Source: M3007 sp041741155
Lineage (GTDB): Bacteria > Bacteroidota > Bacteroidia > Chitinophagales > Saprospiraceae
Length of the DNA: 64,000 bases
Direction of reading: 5' to 3'
Assembly (NCBI GenBank): GCA_041741155.1
Contig: JBGSKO010000154.1
Span: 1-64,000 of the forward strand
The notes below the pieces were generated by a model that was not told where the DNA came from, did not search any database, and worked only from the letters and a program-made list of their open reading frames with translations. A program made the translations under genes and the position numbers. The stretch's first letter is position 1. Each line of letters begins with the position of its first letter. Shown one piece after another: positions 41,479 through 50,209 of this stretch.

Positions 41479-43632
41479 CTATTTGCCTCGTTTGGTCCGT
41501 TTTGCATCCGCGATAGCAAACCGGATGGCTTCGTACGAAAACCGCTGCTCGAAATGCTCGTAGAGTTCTTTTAGCTGATACGGCTCCTCGAACAGGCCCA
41601 GCGCTCCTTGTACCAGATCCAGCGCCTCAGGCGAGGCCCACCGGCTGATGTCCACCAATTCGCCGCGCTCGTACATAACCGCCAGGTGGCTAATGACGGT
41701 GATCGGACTGATCTCCCGGCGGCGGGCGATTTCTTCCACGGGCAATCCTTGTTTGAACAAATCCCACGTGAGCAGGTAGGTACTGCCGGGCACGTTGAGG
41801 CCTTCGCCCGATTTTTCGCGTACAAAGCGGCGAATAGCCTCGATGAAGGCATCGCCGTAGAGTTGCAGTTTGCGCTCCCCGACCCCGCTAACGTACAGCA
41901 TATCGGCATCTGTGACCGGGCGTTTTTCGGCCATTTCTTCCAGGGTGGCATCGCTGAAAACGAGGTAGGGTGGCACGCCCTGCTGCTGGCCGATCTGGCG
42001 ACGCAGCGCCACAAGGCGCTCGAAGAGTTCGCCGCGCAAGAGCTGGGTGCGACTGGGCTGTCGTATGGCGGCGGCGGCGGCGCGCTCGGCTGCTTTTTCT
42101 TCGGGTTTGGGCGGAAGCGCCAGGCGGACCTGCAGGTTTCCGAATACCACCGAACGGCCGGCCTCGGTCGCCTTGAGGCAATTGTTTTCGTCGTAAGCAA
42201 TCTCGATGAGGCCGTTGTGCAACATTTGAGAAATCAAAAACTGCCACTCTTCGAAACTGTACTCTTTCCCGGCGCCGTAGGTTTTAATTTTGTCAAATCC
42301 GGCTTCGAAAATTTCCCGGCGCTGGCTGCCACGCAGCACATCAATGAGCATGTTGATGCCTACTTTTTCATCCATACGAAAGAGGGCCGAAAGCGCCTTT
42401 TGAGCGGCAGTTGTGCCGTCGAACTGGCGTGGCGGGTTGCGGCACACGTCGCAATTGCCGCAACTATGGTCGTAGGCTTCGCCGAAATAGTGGAGTACCG
42501 TTTTGCGTCGGCACACAGGAGCTTCGGCGAATTGATACATCCGGTTCAGCTTGGCAATTTTCAGCTCCTTTTGCTCGGGCAATGCATCGCCCTCCTCGAA
42601 CATTTGCCGGTAGGTCGTTACGTCCTGATAGCTGAAAAACAGTAGCGCCTCGGCGGGTAGTCCGTCGCGGCCGGCGCGACCAATTTCCTGGTAGTATCCT
42701 TCGAGGTTTCGTGGAAGATTATAGTGGATTACAAAGCGTACGTTGCTCTTGTCTATGCCCATGCCGAAGGCGATGGTGGCGCAGATGACCGGCACACGGT
42801 CATTGATAAAATCTTCCTGTATCCGGTCGCGCTCTTGTGGCGACATCTGTGCGTGGTATGCCGCGGCTTTAAATCCCCGGGTATTGAGTTTTTCAGCTAC
42901 TTCTTCACAAGTACGTCGGGCCAGGCAGTAGATGATCCCCGATTGGCCGGGGTGTTTTTTCAGGAAATCGGCGATTTGCTCGAAGCGTTTCAGGCCGGGG
43001 CGAACGGTCATAGAAATATTCGGCCGGTCGAATGAGGCAATAAATACGGCGGGATCGCGCAATTGAAGCTGGGAGGCAATATCCTTTCGGGTAAGTTTAT
43101 CGGCCGTAGCCGTGAGCGCCACCACAGGCACGTCGGGGTATTGCTCCTTGAGAAATTTCAATTGGGTGTACTCCGGCCGAAAATCATGCCCCCAAGCCGA
43201 GATGCAGTGCGCTTCATCCACAGCAAAAAGACTGATTTTCAGGCGGCGCAGCAGGGGTTGAAAATTTTGGGAGACCAGTTTCTCCGGGCTGACGTACAGC
43301 AGTTTCACGCGTCCGGCCAACACATCGTCCTCCACATCACGAATTTGGTTGGCCGTGAGCATGCTGTTGATAAACGCCGCAGGGGCGCCGTTGACACGCA
43401 GGCCTTCCACCTGGTCTTTCATCAGGGCAATGAGCGGACTGACGACCACGGCGGTGCCTTCCAGCGTCAGGGCGGGAACTTGAAAGCAGATGCTTTTGCC
43501 GCCGCCGGTGGGCATGAGCACCAGTACGTCGCGCCGATCGTACACCGCCTGAATGATGTCGGCTTGTAACGGTCGGAACGCATCGTATCCAAAAACTTTT
43601 TTGAGGGTGGTTTGAGCCAGGTCGAGGGTCAT
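41479..43632 (-). CDS. recQ: ATP-dependent DNA helicase RecQ
   Basis: ATG 43632 (MTLDLAQTTLKKVFGYDAF) gives 717 aa. The helicase core has Walker A MPTGGGKSICFQVPAL, DEAH as DEAHCISAWGHDFRPEY, and GMGIDKSNVRFVIHYN; the RQC zinc module has CRRKTVLHYFGE then CGNCDVCRNPP, followed by the winged helix; HRDC is FERLVALRRQIGQQQGVPPY. A C-terminal HTH-like segment LPVEEIARRREISPITVISH is an extra domain seen in many Bacteroidota RecQ. The enzyme unwinds recombination and replication intermediates. Confidence 0.94.
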   Translation of the reverse strand: MTLDLAQTTLKKVFGYDAFRPLQADIIQAVYDRRDVLVLMPTGGGKSICFQVPALTLEGTAVVVSPLIALMKDQVEGLRVNGAPAAFINSMLTANQIRDVEDDVLAGRVKLLYVSPEKLVSQNFQPLLRRLKISLFAVDEAHCISAWGHDFRPEYTQLKFLKEQYPDVPVVALTATADKLTRKDIASQLQLRDPAVFIASFDRPNISMTVRPGLKRFEQIADFLKKHPGQSGIIYCLARRTCEEVAEKLNTRGFKAAAYHAQMSPQERDRIQEDFINDRVPVICATIAFGMGIDKSNVRFVIHYNLPRNLEGYYQEIGRAGRDGLPAEALLFFSYQDVTTYRQMFEEGDALPEQKELKIAKLNRMYQFAEAPVCRRKTVLHYFGEAYDHSCGNCDVCRNPPRQFDGTTAAQKALSALFRMDEKVGINMLIDVLRGSQRREIFEAGFDKIKTYGAGKEYSFEEWQFLISQMLHNGLIEIAYDENNCLKATEAGRSVVFGNLQVRLALPPKPEEKAAERAAAAAIRQPSRTQLLRGELFERLVALRRQIGQQQGVPPYLVFSDATLEEMAEKRPVTDADMLYVSGVGERKLQLYGDAFIEAIRRFVREKSGEGLNVPGSTYLLTWDLFKQGLPVEEIARRREISPITVISHLAVMYERGELVDISRWASPEALDLVQGALGLFEEPYQLKELYEHFEQRFSYEAIRFAIADAKRTKRGK

Positions 43633-43760
43633 ACGGAGTGATGAACGATGAGTGATAAACGATGCGTAAAAGTACCCGCCTAAGTTAATATGTATAGCAG
43701 CTTTCGGGAGGCAGGGCAAACGTAAAACAAAAAATTAATTTACAAAAACACAATTTGTTT

Positions 43761-43768
43761 TATATTTG
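43761..43768 (+). promoter_or_regulatory. -7 box of the GH73-like pseudoenzyme gene
   Basis: TATATTTG 77 bp upstream of the start codon, in a very AT-rich leader; no clear -33 element was found. The position resembles that of the glucosaminidase paralogue's promoter. Confidence 0.4.
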
Positions 43769-43844
43769 CTCGCTGAAACAATAACGGTAAGAAAAACGTG
43801 GAAAAAATATCGAAAATGCGCACATTTTTTAAAACGTATCTGCC

Positions 43845-44501
43845 ATGATTATGACATTTGTAAAAAAACGCTGGTTCAGCATCGCGCTGGTTTTGATCAT
43901 TATGGTCGCCATGGCGCGCAAAAACGTACGCTTTCAAGTGGATGATACCGCCGCTCCTGCAGCTCGGGAAAACCTTGAAAAATACACCGAAGACGTGGCG
44001 CCCAAGGCAACTGCAAGGATGAATATAGTAGGTGACGACGACCAAAAGCCTGTCCGGATGCCCAATGTGGACGACGCAATCGCGGTGGCATTTCTGAAAC
44101 GGTTCGCTCAGGTAGCTGTGGCCGAGCAGGAAAAATTCGGCATACCGGCTTCCGTCCTGCTGGCCTGTGCGTATGTGAATAGTTTTGCCGGCCAGCGCAC
44201 CTGCGCCACCGAGGCCAATAACTACCTCGCTACGCGGTGTACTGCCGATTGGGGCGGTCCGGTAACCAATATTTCCGGGTCGTGTTTTCGGCAATATAAC
44301 ACTGCCTGGGAAAGCATTCGGGACTTCAACCAAGTGCATAGCCGCAAGGAGTGGTATGTGGCTTTGAAAAAAGGATCAAAGCAAAACTGGAAGCACTGGG
44401 TGAAAGCGCTGGCAAAGCACCGCGTCACCGATGTAGAAAACTTCGAAGCCGAAATGGCAAAAATTATCCGGGAATTTCAATTGGAGGAGCTGGACAGGTA
44501 G
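43845..44501 (+). CDS. GH73 glucosaminidase-like protein, catalytic Glu lost
   Basis: The 218-aa protein has an N-terminal membrane anchor (WFSIALVLIIMVAMA) and a C-terminal domain that aligns with the glucosaminidase at 26430: GIPASVLLACAYVNSFAGQR versus GIPASISLAQGLVESRFGTS, then NNYLATRC versus NNHFGMKC. The catalytic Glu of the VES motif is Asn, the glycine of the FG pair after NNH is changed, and an added CTADWGG and CFRQYNTAW segment is present. It should not cleave glycans; binding peptidoglycan as a pseudoenzyme is an inference. Ends 1 bp from the convergent metF stop. Confidence 0.75.
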   Translation: MIMTFVKKRWFSIALVLIIMVAMARKNVRFQVDDTAAPAARENLEKYTEDVAPKATARMNIVGDDDQKPVRMPNVDDAIAVAFLKRFAQVAVAEQEKFGIPASVLLACAYVNSFAGQRTCATEANNYLATRCTADWGGPVTNISGSCFRQYNTAWESIRDFNQVHSRKEWYVALKKGSKQNWKHWVKALAKHRVTDVENFEAEMAKIIREFQLEELDR

Positions 44502-44502
44502 A

Positions 44503-45459
44503 TCACACAATGGCCTTGGCAATCTGCCGGATAGTGTCTGTATCGCCCATGGTGTAGTAATGCAAACAGGGTACGCCGGCGGCTTTTAGCTCCAGGGATT
44601 GCTGGATGCACCATTCGATGCCGACTTGGCGCACAGCCTCGTCGTCGGCGGTTTTCATGGCTGCATCCACAAGGTCCTTGGGCATATTCACGAAAAATTT
44701 GCGGGGGATGGAATTGAGCTGGTACCGCTTTGTGAGCGGCTTCAGGCCCGGCACGATAGGCACCTCAATGCCTGCCAGTCGGCAGGCATCGACATATTCG
44801 AAGAATCGTTTGTTCTCAAAAAACATCTGCGTGACGATGTAGTGGGCGCCTGCATCCACTTTCGCCTTGGTATAAGCCAGGTCAATATCGAAGTTGGGGG
44901 ACTCGAAGTGTTTTTCCGGGTAGCCGGCAACGCCGATACAGAAGTCGGTCTTTTCGCCGTTGACGATACCCTCATCCAGGTAATACCCGTGGTTCATGCC
45001 GGCAATTTGGCGCACGAGCTCGAGAGCATACTTGTGCCCGTGTTCATGCGGGGTAAAACGCTCCTCGAACTGGCGCGCGTCGCCGCGCAACGCAAGTACA
45101 TTGTTGATGCCCAGAAAGTTGAGATCAATGAGTGCGTTTTCGGTTTCGTCCATTGAAAAACCACCGCAGATCAGGTGCGGCACAGCGTCTACTTTGAACC
45201 GATGCATGATGGCCGCGCAGATGCCTACCGTGCCGGGTCGCTTTCGGATGGCGGCCTTCTCGTAGTAACCCGATGGTCGAACTTTATAGATGTATTCCTC
45301 CCGGTGGTAGGTCACGTCAATGAAAGGCGGCTTGTACTCCATCAGCGCGTCCAGCGTCCTGAAAATAGCTTGCATACTTCCACCTTTGAGCGGCGGCAGC
45401 ACTTCGAAGGAAACCAGGGTATTCCCGGCGGATTTGGCAAAGTGGTCGGTAACTTTCAT
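44503..45459 (-). CDS. metF: methylenetetrahydrofolate reductase
   Basis: The 318-aa flavoprotein reduces 5,10-methylene-THF to 5-methyl-THF for methionine synthesis. The (beta-alpha)8 fold shows SFEVLPPLKGGSM, IDVTYHREEYIYK, NNVLALRGDAR, GAHYIVTQMFFENKRFFEYV and IVPGLKPLT, all typical. Length is normal. It lies 9 bp after tatC on the same strand, so it probably shares its message, an unusual partner for tatC. Confidence 0.95.
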   Translation of the reverse strand: MKVTDHFAKSAGNTLVSFEVLPPLKGGSMQAIFRTLDALMEYKPPFIDVTYHREEYIYKVRPSGYYEKAAIRKRPGTVGICAAIMHRFKVDAVPHLICGGFSMDETENALIDLNFLGINNVLALRGDARQFEERFTPHEHGHKYALELVRQIAGMNHGYYLDEGIVNGEKTDFCIGVAGYPEKHFESPNFDIDLAYTKAKVDAGAHYIVTQMFFENKRFFEYVDACRLAGIEVPIVPGLKPLTKRYQLNSIPRKFFVNMPKDLVDAAMKTADDEAVRQVGIEWCIQQSLELKAAGVPCLHYYTMGDTDTIRQIAKAIV

Positions 45460-45468
45460 AATACTGGT

Positions 45469-46344
45469 TTAATCGTTGTCTCGAACCTGAACGGCGCTGG
45501 TGAACTCCTGCTCTCGTTTGCGTTGCACGCGTTTGGCCACCAAAATACTCACTTCATACAGCACATACAAGGGAATGGCAACGATAGTTTGGGACACCAC
45601 ATCGGGTGGTGTGATGATGGCAGCCACAATGAGGATCGCCACTACGGCGTGCCTGCGGTATATCTGGAGCGACCGGTATCCTACCAACCCGATTTTTGCG
45701 AGAAAATAGGCCACGATCGGCATTTCAAAAACAAGGCCGATTGGAATGGTAAACATGGTCATGTACGTCACATACGAGTCTAAAGTCGGCGACACCTCGG
45801 CTCCTTCGAGCGTGTAACCCGCCAAAAAATTGATCGAAAACGGAGCAATTACAAAGTAACCAAAACTCACCCCCATCAAAAACAGCACCGAACAGACCCC
45901 GACTACACCCCGAACTGATTTTTGCTCGGACTCCAACAGCCCTGGCCGCAGAAATTTCCAAAATTCCCACAAAACAAACGGGAAAGCACCAATAAAACCC
46001 AGCCAAAAAGACACATACAGGTGTTGCATGATAACTTCGCCCAATTGCCGGGTGATAATCTTGAATGGTACCGGCTGAAAGCACATGCTTTCGCCCCAAC
46101 CAAATTGGTGTGACAGGCTGCACAATACTCGAAATGTCGGAAAATCCGCATTTCGCGGTCCAAACATCAGCGTATTAAAAATAAAATCTTTGTTCAAAAA
46201 GCAGATTACTCCGACAATAGCTATGGCCATTACCGAGCGCAGAATATGCTTGCGCAATTCTTCGATATGGTCAAAAAATGACATCTCGGCGCGCTCTTGG
46301 CGCAGCCGCTCTTCTTCATGCAATTGATCCAGTGGCGTAGGCAT
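45469..46344 (-). CDS. tatC: twin-arginine translocase subunit TatC
   Basis: The 291-aa inner-membrane protein has six helices; the N-terminal FFDHIEELRKHILRS, the FGYFVIAPFSINFLAGY helix, and the VFEMPIVAYFLAKIGLV helix are TatC hallmarks (Glu in the first motif contacts the twin-arginine signal). A longer N-terminal cytoplasmic stretch precedes helix 1, and the first periplasmic loop is long (MFGPRNADFPTFRV). Tat A/B subunits are not in the window. It forms an operon with metF. Confidence 0.93.
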   Translation of the reverse strand: MPTPLDQLHEEERLRQERAEMSFFDHIEELRKHILRSVMAIAIVGVICFLNKDFIFNTLMFGPRNADFPTFRVLCSLSHQFGWGESMCFQPVPFKIITRQLGEVIMQHLYVSFWLGFIGAFPFVLWEFWKFLRPGLLESEQKSVRGVVGVCSVLFLMGVSFGYFVIAPFSINFLAGYTLEGAEVSPTLDSYVTYMTMFTIPIGLVFEMPIVAYFLAKIGLVGYRSLQIYRRHAVVAILIVAAIITPPDVVSQTIVAIPLYVLYEVSILVAKRVQRKREQEFTSAVQVRDND

Positions 46345-46368
46345 ACGATTTCGTTAGACCCGCCAAAG

Positions 46369-46523
46369 GTAGAAAGGTTCACAGGTTGGAAGGTTAGATG
46401 GTTGGAAGGTTTCTGGTTGGATGATTCCGATCAACCAGAAACCTTCCAACCTTCTAACCAGAAACCTTCTAACCAGAAACCTTCTAACCAGAAACCTTCT
46501 AACCAGAAACCTTCTAACCTTTC
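46369..46523. repeat. AACCAGAAACCTTCT-family repeat array D
   Basis: The clearest array: left arms GGTTGGAAGGTTTCTGG then ATGATTCCGATC, then right arms with four exact 15-bp AACCAGAAACCTTCT units in a row (from about 46454). It lies between divergent tatC and moxR and ends 1 bp before the moxR -7 box (46524). Confidence 0.85.
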
Positions 46524-46531
46524 TACCTTTG
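46524..46531 (+). promoter_or_regulatory. -7 box of moxR
   Basis: TACCTTTG 20 bp before the moxR start codon, immediately after repeat array D. The array's repeats take the place of any -33 region, so repeats and promoter are physically linked. Confidence 0.55.
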
Positions 46532-46550
46532 CGAATAATCAACTTCACTT

Positions 46551-47546
46551 ATGCAACACACTACGGACGCAGAGGCCCTGAACAAACAAGTACAAGCCGA
46601 TAGCGCTTTTTTGGAAAAACTCCGGGCGGCCACCGCACAGGTGATCGTTGGACAGCAGGGAATGATTGATCGTTTGCTCATCGGTTTGCTCACCAAAGGG
46701 CATATTCTGCTCGAAGGTATGCCCGGGCTGGCCAAGACGCTGGCGATTAAAACCCTCGCACAGGCGGTGGATGCGCGGTTCAGCCGTATCCAGTTCACCC
46801 CCGACCTGCTGCCGGCCGACGTAGTGGGCACCATGATTTACAACCCTGCCAAGGCCGAGTTCACCGTGCGGCGCGGCCCCATCTTCGCCAACTTTGTGCT
46901 GGCCGACGAGATCAACCGCGCCCCCGCCAAAGTTCAAAGCGCACTTCTGGAGGCCATGCAGGAACGCCAGGTGACTATCGGTACCGAGACATTCAAACTC
47001 GAAGAGCCGTTTTTGGTATTGGCCACGCAGAACCCCATCGAACAGGAAGGCACTTACCCGCTTCCCGAGGCCCAGGTGGATCGTTTTCTGTTAAAAATAA
47101 AAATTGTGTACCCCTCGCAGGAGGATGAGCGCCAAATCATCCGCCGCAACCTGAATGGAGAGTCGCTGGAGATAAAAAACGTGGTACCTGTCGAGGCCCT
47201 GCTGAAAGCCCGAGAAGCCGTGAAAAAAGTCTTGCTCAGCGAAAAAATCGAACAATATATCCTCGACATCATCTTCGCCACCCGCGAGCCGGGACGTTTT
47301 GGCCTGCAAAACCTGACGCCGCTCATCAGCTACGGTGCCTCGCCCCGGGCAAGTATCGCCTTGGCACAGTCGGCCCGGGCATTGGCCTTCATCCAGCGCC
47401 GGGGCTACGTTACCCCCGACGATGTGCGCGAAATATGCCCCGACGTGCTGCGCCACCGCATCGGCCTGACCTACGAAGCCGAAGCGGAAAACATCAGCCA
47501 GGAAGATATAATCCAAAAAATTCTGCAAACAGTCGTCATACCTTAA
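46551..47546 (+). CDS. MoxR family AAA+ ATPase
   Basis: The 331-aa protein has Walker A as GMPGLAKTLAIKTLA, Walker B NFVLADEINRAPAKVQSAL, the SALLEAMQERQVTIG sensor loop and the NPIEQEGTYPLPEAQ motif. MoxR proteins act with VWA/DUF58 partners to remodel or activate protein complexes. It is followed by a repeat array, a DUF58 protein and a BatD-like membrane protein, the start of a bat operon; the BatA gene is 21 kb away. Confidence 0.94.
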   Translation: MQHTTDAEALNKQVQADSAFLEKLRAATAQVIVGQQGMIDRLLIGLLTKGHILLEGMPGLAKTLAIKTLAQAVDARFSRIQFTPDLLPADVVGTMIYNPAKAEFTVRRGPIFANFVLADEINRAPAKVQSALLEAMQERQVTIGTETFKLEEPFLVLATQNPIEQEGTYPLPEAQVDRFLLKIKIVYPSQEDERQIIRRNLNGESLEIKNVVPVEALLKAREAVKKVLLSEKIEQYILDIIFATREPGRFGLQNLTPLISYGASPRASIALAQSARALAFIQRRGYVTPDDVREICPDVLRHRIGLTYEAEAENISQEDIIQKILQTVVIP

Positions 47547-47656
47547 GAGGGTTGCTGGTTGGAAGGTTGCTGGTTAGAGGGTTCGTACATCCCAACCAGA
47601 AACTCTCCAACCCTCCAACCTTCTAACCCTCCAACCAGAAACCTTCCAACCTTTCC
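47547..47656. repeat. AACCAGAAACCTTCT-family repeat array E
   Basis: Inverted left arms (GGTTGCTGGTTGGAAGGTTG) then right arms (CCAACCAGAAACTCTCCAACC), from 1 base after the moxR stop to 4 bp before the DUF58 start. It therefore fills the whole gap between two genes expected to be co-transcribed. Confidence 0.8.
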
Positions 47657-47660
47657 ACCC

Positions 47661-48545
47661 ATGACATCATCCGACCTACTCAAAAAAGTCCGCAAGATCG
47701 AGATCAAGGCGCGGGGCCTGAGCAGTCACCTGTTCACGGGCGGATACCACAGTGCCTTCAAGGGACGGGGTATGTCGTTTAGCGAAGTACGGCTGTATTA
47801 CCCCGGCGACGATGTGCGGGCAATAGACTGGAATGTGACTGCGCGAGCTGGAGAACCTTTTGTCAAGGTGTTTGAAGAAGAGCGGGAAAATACCGTCATG
47901 CTACTGGTGGACGTGAGCGGTTCGGCGGTATTTGGCAGCCATACCCAGTTCAAAGAAGAATACCTGACGGAGCTCTGTGCCGTTTTAGCCTTTTCGGCCA
48001 TAGCCAACAATGACAAGGTCGGGGTTATGTTATTTTCCGACCGGATCGAACTGTTCATCCCGCCTAAAAAAGGCAAACAACATATCCTGCGCATTATCCG
48101 CGAAATCCTGACAACCAAGCCGAGCGGACGCGGAACAGACCTGGCCGGCGCGTTGCGCTTTATCCACAATGTGCTGAAAAAACGCAGCGTGTGTTTTATT
48201 TTGTCCGACTTTCTGGCCGACCGGTACGAAGATGCCTTGCGCGTTCTGGCCCGCCGGCACGACTGCATCGGCATCCATTGCTGGGACGCTCTGGAACGCG
48301 ACCTGCCCGATGTGGGTGTACTCCGAGTAGCTGATGCCGAATCCGGCGAGCAGGTATGGGTGGACACCACCAGCAGCCAACTGCGCCGGCAATACCGACA
48401 TACATTCGAGACGCACCGGGCCGCCACACAGGCCATGTTTCGGCGGGCGGGAACTGATTTTTTGAGTCTGTGTACCGACCAGCCGTACGTCCGTGCCCTG
48501 CTACAATTTTTTGCAAAACGATCGAAAAGTGTATCCCATGGGTAA
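47661..48545 (+). CDS. DUF58 (MoxR-associated) protein
   Basis: ATG 47661 (MTSSDLLKKVRKIEIKARG) is the true start; the upstream frame is repeat DNA. The 294-aa protein contains the DUF58 signature YYPGDDVRAIDWNVTAR and a VWA-like fold with LLVDVSGSAVFG (MIDAS DVSGS near 90) and FILSDFLADRYEDAL. It is the usual partner of MoxR, probably a substrate or cofactor of that ATPase. Its stop overlaps the next gene's start (ATGGGTAA), showing translational coupling. Confidence 0.93.
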   Translation: MTSSDLLKKVRKIEIKARGLSSHLFTGGYHSAFKGRGMSFSEVRLYYPGDDVRAIDWNVTARAGEPFVKVFEEERENTVMLLVDVSGSAVFGSHTQFKEEYLTELCAVLAFSAIANNDKVGVMLFSDRIELFIPPKKGKQHILRIIREILTTKPSGRGTDLAGALRFIHNVLKKRSVCFILSDFLADRYEDALRVLARRHDCIGIHCWDALERDLPDVGVLRVADAESGEQVWVDTTSSQLRRQYRHTFETHRAATQAMFRRAGTDFLSLCTDQPYVRALLQFFAKRSKSVSHG

Positions 48546-49440
48546 GGCGGCGGTATTTGCGCTCGGGCTGGTCCTGTTCGTTTTGGCCCTGCCCGAAAGT
48601 GCCCGCGCCCAGGCTAAAGCAAGCGCTGCGCTCGACCGCGACCGCGTGGAATTGGGCGACACCTTCACCCTGCGCGTGCTGGTTTCCGGGGTACAGGTGG
48701 CGCCCGAACGCGTCAATTTTGCGGCCTGGCAGAACCAGATTCCCACAGACAACATCCGCTCCCGTTCCGAATGGATGCGCTCCGGCGGACAGTGGGTGCA
48801 GCGTTTCACGCTCCTTGCACTCGACAGCGCCACCTTGAGTTTGCCGCCGCTGACAGTACACCTTCATCTCAACGGCACCATACGCACCAATCCGTTGCAA
48901 TTGACCGTAACGGCCCCGGGAGCGTCGTCGGATATCCGAGATATGGACAGTATCCGGGACATACGCCGGGAACAGGCGTTGTGGTACGACCATTGGCCCT
49001 GGGGCGTGGGTGCGCTTTTGGTTATAATTGTACTGGGTTGGTATTTCCGTCGGCGGCAGCGGCAGGCAATACCGGTTCCTCCGGCAATCCCGTTAGCCCC
49101 GCCTCCCCCATCGGCACGGGAAGTGGCGCTGGAGAAATTAGCGGCCCTGCAACGCGAAAAACCATGGCTTAAGCCGGGGGGGATGCCGGAATATTATGCC
49201 ACGGTGAGTCTGATCGTCCGGGAGTTTCTCGAACGGCAGTACGACATCCCGGCTCTGGAGTCCACCACGCGGGAAATAGCCGGCTTGCTCCAAGGTTCCA
49301 ACCTCCCGGACGCGCAACGGCCCACACTGGATTTTTTGCTGCAACAGGCCGATTTGGTGAAATATGCGGAAACTGTACCGCACAAAAATTTCCACGAGCA
49401 GGTATTGGAAAAAGCAAAGCAAGTAGTCGGCGCCAGTTAG
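48538..49440 (+). CDS. BatD/DUF4381-like membrane protein
   Basis: ATG 48538 (MGKAAVFALGLVLFVLALP) overlaps the DUF58 stop by 8 bp; the earlier ATG at 48493 is unlikely. The 300-aa protein has a signal peptide, a periplasmic beta-rich region (VELGDTFTLRVLVSG, SLPPLTVHLHLNG), a single membrane helix near residues 160-175 (WGVGALLVIIVLGWYF) and a cytoplasmic helical tail (ALEKLAALQREKPWLKPGG). This is the shape of a short BatD/DUF4381 protein of the aerotolerance operon. It completes the three-gene unit moxR-DUF58-batD-like. Confidence 0.8.
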   Translation: MGKAAVFALGLVLFVLALPESARAQAKASAALDRDRVELGDTFTLRVLVSGVQVAPERVNFAAWQNQIPTDNIRSRSEWMRSGGQWVQRFTLLALDSATLSLPPLTVHLHLNGTIRTNPLQLTVTAPGASSDIRDMDSIRDIRREQALWYDHWPWGVGALLVIIVLGWYFRRRQRQAIPVPPAIPLAPPPPSAREVALEKLAALQREKPWLKPGGMPEYYATVSLIVREFLERQYDIPALESTTREIAGLLQGSNLPDAQRPTLDFLLQQADLVKYAETVPHKNFHEQVLEKAKQVVGAS

Positions 49441-49603
49441 CCTCTGGTTAATATTTTCCAAACCTCGGCGGGAAAGGCGCGCGCACAATTTTCCAGGCAA
49501 GCAAGCAGCGGTTTACCAGTCCGTATCGTTTCCTTTCCACTTGCCCGGGAACGAGCTTGTTCTTTTGCCGTTTTTTTTCAAACATTTGAACCGGAATCAA
49601 CAG

Positions 49604-50182
49604 ATGGATTTCGCACTATCGTTGGAACATACCGAACACGATTTGATCGCAGCCCTCGCCCGGCAGGAACGCTGGGCGCAGCAGCAGCTGTACGAACAGC
49701 ACTACGGCAAGATGATGGGCGTATGCCTGCGCTACGCCGGCTCGCGCGACGAGGCATTGGACCTCCTGCACGAAGGGTTCATCAAAGTGTTCCAAAACAT
49801 TGCCCGCTACAAGGCCGGCACCTCCCTCGCAGCCTGGATCCGTACGATTATGGTCAATACCTGCATTGACTACTATCGAAAAACGATTCGTCGGCGTACC
49901 GAGGACATCAATGAGGCGCACTATTTGTCCTCCGATGACCCGGATGTGCTGAGCCACCTCACTGAAAAGGAAATACTGGATGCCGTTCAGGAACTATCGC
50001 CGGCATACCGCGCGGTATTCAACTTGTACGTAGTAGAAGGGTACTCGCACAAGGAAATCGGCGATGCGCTGCAAATCACCGAAAGTACCTCCCGGAGCAA
50101 TCTGGTGAAAGCCCGTATTAAACTCAAAGAATACTTCTGCGCCCGCCACATCAACTTTGAATCCGGCAACCGGGAACGGTAG
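49604..50182 (+). CDS. ECF-type RNA polymerase sigma factor
   Basis: The ATG at 49604 (MDFALSLEHTEHDLIAALA) gives 192 aa. Region 2 reads LYEQHYGKMMGVCLRYAGSRDEALDLLHEGFIKVFQNI in part, and region 4 shows SPAYRAVFNLYVVEGYSHKEIGDALQI. There is no region 3, so it is an ECF sigma. The following gene encodes a protein with a cytoplasmic N-terminus, a membrane helix and a beta-barrel-like C-terminus, a likely signal partner. Confidence 0.92.
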   Translation: MDFALSLEHTEHDLIAALARQERWAQQQLYEQHYGKMMGVCLRYAGSRDEALDLLHEGFIKVFQNIARYKAGTSLAAWIRTIMVNTCIDYYRKTIRRRTEDINEAHYLSSDDPDVLSHLTEKEILDAVQELSPAYRAVFNLYVVEGYSHKEIGDALQITESTSRSNLVKARIKLKEYFCARHINFESGNRER

Positions 50183-50209
50183 GAAACACGTATTGACGAT
50201 AAAAATATC

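Noticed and set aside
24876..47656. The repeat arrays as CRISPR
   Set aside because: Units are 15 bp with no unique spacers, often inverted, and no cas genes are present.
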